A DNA stretch of 64,000 nucleotides, taken from Quercus robur (Eukaryota; Streptophyta; Magnoliopsida; Fagales; Fagaceae). The DNA is taken from contig NC_065536.1 in the NCBI RefSeq assembly GCF_932294415.1, forward strand, positions 5,590,974 through 5,654,973. The letters run 5' to 3'. The translations under genes and the position numbers were made by a program. Shown piece by piece: positions 59,501 to 64,000 of this stretch. The stretch's first letter is position 1. The number at the start of each line of letters is the position of its first letter. The notes below the pieces were generated by a model. The model was not told the DNA's origin, made no database searches, and was given only the letters and a program-made list of their open reading frames with translations.

Positions 59501-62500
59501 AATCCAGGAAAGAAGCCTATAAAAAATTTTCTAAAAGCCTTTGAAAACTTTACTTATCAATGAAAGAAGCTTTAAATACAAGCTAAAACATTTCAGAAAG
59601 AAAATAAATTAAAATTGCTCACTATTATCCCTAAGATCCTCAACCATGATGCAACCAATATGCCTAAAAGCCTTTACTTCTCAAATTTATGCAAGTTTTT
59701 ATCTCCTCCTCTACAATATCACATTTTAAGCCTTTGAAAACAGAACTCAACCTCTGCCAAGCTTTGTAATAGTTTTTTTTTTTTGGGGGGCAGTCAGTAG
59801 TATTTGTAACCACCAACTTTTTTTTGACAACTTACAAACAACTATTACAATATTAATAAAATCTCACAAAAGATGAAAAAGGGATGACATAAAGTAAAAT
59901 TTTCACAGCATCGATGAACATCATCAGCTTGCAATCAGTACAAGACTGGCTCTCTCCATAAACAATTTAGTTCTTACAAGAGATGAGAAATGTAAAGGGG
60001 GGAAAAAGAGGAAGAGAGAAGGGAAAACTATCATAGCTAGACAGCCTCATTTCTTTTTTTTCTTTTTTCTTTTTTCTTTTTTAACCAATCTCTCTACCAT
60101 TTTAACTAAACATTAGTCAAAACCACAGATCTTTTGATTTTTCAGGAAAAAAAAAAATTAATAGATTATTCAGCCAAAGCCTAAATAGACATCACTTAAG
60201 CGAGCCAAAGCTAAAATAGGCATCACATAACTGAAGAAAACCTAGGAGCATGAATTACATTTCCCAAATTGTTGTGCAGACAACTACTCAACAGAAATAA
60301 ATAGACAGTAAACTTTCTGCAAAGCCACATCTATAGCATTTAATTTGTGAATGAATGCAAAATATTTTATTTAGGGAATAAACATTAACATTATGATGCA
60401 AAAATATAATATAAAACCTAGTGAATTCAGAAGGGAAGCTTCCTACGGTCCTCCGAATTAGATCAGAATTAGATCACTCCAATGACACAACAAAAGAGCG
60501 ACGGTAAAATATAACTAACGCAGAAAATTTGGGTAAGAAGGAAATTTAAAGTTGAATAGACTGTAGCTGATACTCATTGGCACTAATACTTTATCCTAAA
60601 CAATTTAAAGCATGGAAACTTTGCAATTGCCATCAGAACAAGATTATGCAACATTTCTTGCTTGACCACCAAAATATGGGGAAAAAAGATACAGAAATTT
60701 TCATCAGCCACAGGGATGAACAATAAACACATAAATGAACTCTTGGACTCCTACATTATCAGTTAGAAACACAAATTTCATTCACTCACAAGAATCTAAT
60801 TATTTTACTAAAACGAAATTCTTTTGACTATTTAGTACGACAAACACTGCAGAGCCACGGTTGCGCCAAAAGGTATTTTATGAGACCACCCTCTCACGTG
60901 TGAGTCCCATATGCTATGAGAGGGTGATAGTACCACAGTGCTGGCATAGCATCAAGCAGGCTTAAGATCAAGAAACGCTTGTTTTCATCTGTAGCTTTTT
61001 CAATGAAATTTGACACCTCCCTCACCAAAAAAAAAAAATCCAGAAATAATACCACGCACCACTCCCCGCAGCAAGCAAAGGAAGAAATTGTGACCCTAGT
61101 AGATAATAATAATTATTATTATAATAGTAGCAATAGTACTAGAAACAATAATAAATGATGACGATGACACCAATGAGCTCTAGCTCAAATGGCACTTCCT
61201 ACACCCTCAGTAATGGGAAGAAGGGTAAGCTCACGTTTCAACTTTCAAGACAAACAAGATGCATGTAACTTACTAATCAAGTGTGTGTGTGTATAGGTAT
61301 AACAAATTCAAGGTTTTTTTCCAAAGTACCTTGGGCTTCTCTTCTACTTTTACTTTCTTTCGCAGTTTTAAGAATTCCTCCTTCGATATACGTTCTCCTG
61401 CAGCATTAAGGAGTGAGACCCAATCAAGCATGTAAACATTATTAAGGAAGACATAACCTTATAATATTAAGAAATTTGTTTTTCTTCACCTTTCTTATCC
61501 CGATATGTAGGCTCCGCACCCCGACCACTTATAGAAGGATCCATCTCATTAAACCTACACAGGAATAATTATTGTTTAATAAGCACACAGGAATAAATAT
61601 CAGACAATACACATCTTTGAACCAAAAATTAAACAAAAGCAGAATCATATAGCCTGAAACCTACATCTTATTTGTCCACCAAAACACCAAAATGATAAAA
61701 ACTAATCATCGCCTATACTAATATAAATCGGTGATTCTATCACCTTGGACCCACCAAAAGAAAGACACATTATAAACAAAAAAAAATAATCACAGACCAA
61801 AACACCAACAAGGAGATAGATCTTCCAAAGAGCATGGTTTTTTTCCAAATAAGTTGATACATTTGGGCTTCTACAGATTCACCTTTTTTCCTATCAAAGA
61901 TCAGCCCTTTGTATTTGTGTAATTCAAATCACATACGTGGAATGAGATGGGCCTTACATACTGTGAAGATTGTAAATCATGAGTATGTCACTTAATGCCT
62001 ATGCACATATACACTCAGACAAAAGTAGACACTATACAAAATCATTTGTATGCTGTAACAGTTCCCTGGGGTTAGAGAAACCAAAAGAGTTAGAGAGAAA
62101 TATCCCTAATTTTCAATTATAAAAGGAGAAGCCAATGTTTGGCAATTGCAGACTACATAGCCAACCCATGCATGCACAAGCTTAATACCGAGAATTCCAT
62201 ATATCACACAAGATCATAAGTGCAACCTCATGGAAGCCTGAATTAGGATACCGTACAGCTGACCAAGCTTCCTAGTTTGAGAACAACAAACTGAGTCCCT
62301 GTTACTAAGCTTGATAAATGGGAACTCGACCTGAGGTGTACACAGCCATGTTCATCGAGAATAACTCAAATGACTCCCTACTGGAGTATAGTATGGCCAA
62401 ACACTTGAACCATAATATCATCAAAAGCACAATATCATTTTTGGCTACAGTAGAGCAGAAAAGGTCCCATATAAAACACAACTAATCAAAAATAAGCAAC

Positions 62501-63675
62501 TACGTTCACAACTGATCAGGTTGTGAATGTGCATATAATAAAGATGGCAAACACAATTCATCAACCTTAAAAGTGGAAAAAGGAGGGTGGGGCAGTATTT
62601 TAACAGCTTAATGTAATTGTTACCTCAACAAATCATTCTTCTTAGTTCTGGCAATCTCTTCCCTCATATCTTTGCCAGAAATCAGACCTGTTTTTCGCTG
62701 TTCTTCCACAGTAGCTTCCTTTCGACTTTTCCTTGGTGGAGAAAGGTCAGGAAGCAAAGATGCATGTGAAGCATTGGTTTCAGTTGAGCGTCTACGTGGT
62801 GGTGAAAGGTCAGGTGACCCAGGTCTCCCAAGATCCTTCCTGCTTTTCCTTGGGGGTGAAAGGTCTGACCCCAGGGGAGCATGGAAGACATCTTGATATG
62901 GAGAACCACGACGACCCCGTCGTGGAGGAGAAATGTCAGGGTTACTCCTATCATTGTCTGCCAATACTTGGCGTCGACGAGGTGGAGACATATCAGAATT
63001 CAGCAAATCAGTTGAAAGCTTCACTCCAGGTTCTGGTGAAGGGCTATCATTTCGAACCCTCCGTTTCCGAGGTGGAGACATATCATTGTTCAGGTTTGGT
63101 CGTGGAGGAGACAAATCAATGTTATCTCTGCCAGAATCCTGCTCAGGTTCTGGTGAAGGTGTGTCATTTCGAATCCTCTGTTTACGAGGTGGAGACATAT
63201 CAGAATTTGGGTCGTTAGAATTCAAGCATTTAGGAGAGAGCGAAACCCAACCACTGCCATCCTCTGATATGGCATTATATGCACGTCTGGCCCTCAACTG
63301 TTCAAGCCTCCTCATCCGCTTAACCTCAATGTCTTCATTAACTTGTGGCTTCTCTTCATCTACATGTTCAATAACATAATAATAGAACAATTAACCCAAA
63401 GTGGAAAAGGAAAACCATCAACTAGGAAAAAATTAAAAATCAAAATTTCAAAATGTTATTGATTTACCAGCTGAATCGCCGCTGTTTTCCTCTTCGAGAT
63501 TGACTGTTTTCTGCCAAACTGGATCTTCATCCACAACTAAAAGACCCGTTGCATCTGGCTTACTTTGGACCTTCTTCTTCTTCTTCTTTTTCTTTTTATC
63601 CTCTTCATCATTGATTCCATATCTTTTCAGATATTCTTTAAGAGAGTTGGATCCCGAAGATGCAGCTGCCGCCAT
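50600..63675 (-). CDS. BUD13: BUD13 homolog, pre-mRNA splicing factor (RES complex)
   Basis: Eight exons: 63468-63675, 62624-63359, 61490-61554, 61330-61397, 59356-59459, 51220-51292, 50956-51136 and 50600-50685. Together they are 1521 bases, a clean 506-codon frame plus stop. The N-terminus ([11 protein letters not shown], nine lysines, [12 protein letters not shown]) is conserved in BUD13. Exon 2 holds eight SPPR repeats ([10 protein letters not shown] and similar), probably phosphorylated. The conserved C-terminal region includes [56 protein letters not shown] and [12 protein letters not shown]13 acts with Snu17 and Pml1 in the spliceosome to retain and splice certain introns. All introns are GT-AG except after exon 6, which begins GC. 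Intron 5 is about 8.06 kb because of nested LINEs. Confidence 0.96.
52250..55904 (-). pseudogene. LINE ORF2: endonuclease, reverse transcriptase, zf-RVT
   Basis: The endonuclease (55032-55904) has [26 protein letters not shown] and CSDHFPTV, the APE-type catalytic motifs. The reverse transcriptase (53514-55022) has [35 protein letters not shown] and [10 protein letters not shown]. The rest (52250-53512) ends in a zf-RVT domain ([18 protein letters not shown], with a stop just before it). Damage: Trp to TGA at 55032-55034, Gln to TAA at 53979-53981, one extra base near 53514, and Trp to TAG at 52631-52633. No RNase H domain follows. Few lesions, so decay is fairly recent. Confidence 0.92.
55901..58087 (-). 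CDS. LINE ORF1, 728 residues, possible PUR-like N-terminus
   Basis: Intact frame. The first 140 residues show two successive strand-strand-strand-helix units: [20 protein letters not shown] with [17 protein letters not shown], then [18 protein letters not shown] with [20 protein letters not shown] and [13 protein letters not shown]. The pattern resembles PUR-alpha/Whirly-type nucleic-acid-binding repeats; this is my inference. The middle is low-complexity, Ser/Pro-rich; the end is basic ([12 protein letters not shown]). I see no CCHC knuckle, unlike many plant LINE ORF1 proteins. The stop overlaps the ORF2 start in ATGA (55904-55901), suggesting coupled reinitiation. The transposon is otherwise damaged. 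Confidence 0.82.
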   Translation of the reverse strand: MGGFRSFFIESKLFQLVIEEGGNFFSLKILERGKYYMQSVFMGKSAALWTMRNLEHTVSGVSPKQFFTFREGDIAYTMQRGSNSYGQYLSVTELKLGGLRRTIIIPAGKLQQGWRTFGIELRRLLEPSQYALGGSKFVPFRFKQTPKYQPARSYVEAVKVPVQARLKQVQQPLRKEIVQAGTVMNSVEFPSDYSCTQVAVSGTQAGSCSQSAVGGGEGWKDGINGKNNFKEKIPEGNKCNISLKPNLNSNMFEFGKLRDKRKGRWLGRGLIVNVNEFGKRRVSWDGVKGVKQAGKWVSKTPHNISVGLGSAKQNAQALLGKKEPTLGLGLSSPLSFEAGESSTSGLKALEASYQTGLSMPSSGRSATKEVESSRTTPTVSEQHATPLWVSVAMNPSLAVTEVAGKGEEDITIPLAQPPTVSTGPAVVAQASHVLTSPIKELGGSKLVPVGPSGMISEPATNPIVPAKASLDIPEASVVGEEDFVGLEGPGKFVFEGAQLPGPTIKDLVGDLDKSWGNSRDWILQLRDGRQLVLPLSLYRSPDSISVSSSLEGDCVPGNDSCTYEGQRVSWADDCAGLVDYFPRSESELWEVGETLNLCEDGDEPLVVLPLATEGPTELESSQVQEIGCKESVDSCQLSQWVTNRIKAFKKSVGTSLEGFEEQITGLLLAIEAKKKDKKKREEGDQMKLVKSGQKGQRELKNLLTSLKVEYDPNKARSVSSERALVSYQ

Positions 63676-64000
63676 TATTCAATATCAATACCTCCCTAAA
63701 ACAAAATTTAAACAAAATTCTTATTACCCCCAATTTGCTTTTATCAAACTCAACCCAAATACAAAAATTACTCCTTCATTAGATTCTAATTCTAGCAACA
63801 TCAAAAGGGTTTTAGAGTTATGGCTCCATCACAATTATCTGCACAATAGCAAAGTCTAATACTGCTAAAATCAACTGTAACTAAATTTTTACAGTTTCCA
63901 AGTTTCCTAAGAAAAAAAAATCAAAAACACAAACCCGGCAATAAGGGTTCTAAGCTCAACCCCAATAAAACGTTACTCCAATAGATTCTACTTCTAACAA
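63676..64000 (-). promoter_or_regulatory. BUD13 5' flank
   Basis: Upstream of the BUD13 start codon on the minus strand. It should hold 5'UTR and promoter. I see no clear TATA box, and no other gene. Confidence 0.4.

Noticed and set aside
62672-63379. Plus-strand frames opposite BUD13 exon 2
   Set aside because: They are shadows of the SPPR repeat. The minus-strand exon joins cleanly with seven others.
1-64000. tRNA and rRNA genes
   Set aside because: I looked for B-box-like GTTCGAAT motifs and found only chance matches, for example within BUD13 exon 2, with no cloverleaf around them.

Overview
This is a plant nuclear window. It has GT-AG introns, AT-rich intergenic DNA and many LTR, LINE, Mutator, MITE and Helitron remnants. 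The gene families are a eudicot ABCI-type ABC protein, restorer-of-fertility-like PPR proteins, a BUD13 splicing factor and decayed NLR and UGT pieces. The look of several MITE and LTR families suggests a woody eudicot, perhaps Fagaceae (oak or chestnut). That is an inference from familiarity, not a proven assignment.

Layout. 1-1105 (+): last four exons of an ABCI19/20/21-like soluble ABC protein. 3.0-4.95 kb (-): decayed LINE/RNase H pieces. 5.77-9.84 kb: first copy of a segmental duplication carrying an intact 621-residue PPR gene (6844-8709, -). 9873-15660: complete Mutator-like element with 248-bp terminal inverted repeats (TIRs), a perfect 9-bp target-site duplication (TSD), a MURA transposase with one stop codon, and a convergent GRF zinc-finger gene. 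17.9-19.3 kb: third, PPR-less copy of the duplicated flank. 20-28 kb: mostly gene-poor, with a Helitron end, a solo LTR, a Tourist-like MITE, an orphan sucrase/ferredoxin-like exon and a UGT scrap. 29067-30342: foldback element with its own 9-bp TSD, built of short palindromes. 32.6-35.3 kb: broken VPS2-like gene and broken CC-NLR start. 36.2-41.0 kb: second duplication copy with the second intact PPR gene (37980-39845, -). 41095-47407: young LTR retrotransposon without gag-pol, holding a 21-unit tandem array. 47427-48018: solo LTR.

50600-63675 (-) is BUD13, a core splicing factor of the RES complex. Its eight exons rebuild to a clean 506-residue reading frame. Intron 5 is about 8 kb because a full-length L1-type LINE (52161-58211, 15-16-bp TSD) landed inside an older RTE-type LINE remnant.

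The probable working host genes are ABCI, the PPR pair and BUD13. The PPR proteins are nearly identical over most of their length but differ in two blocks, and two differences fall on RNA-recognition positions. The remaining gene-like pieces are decayed copies or transposon genes.
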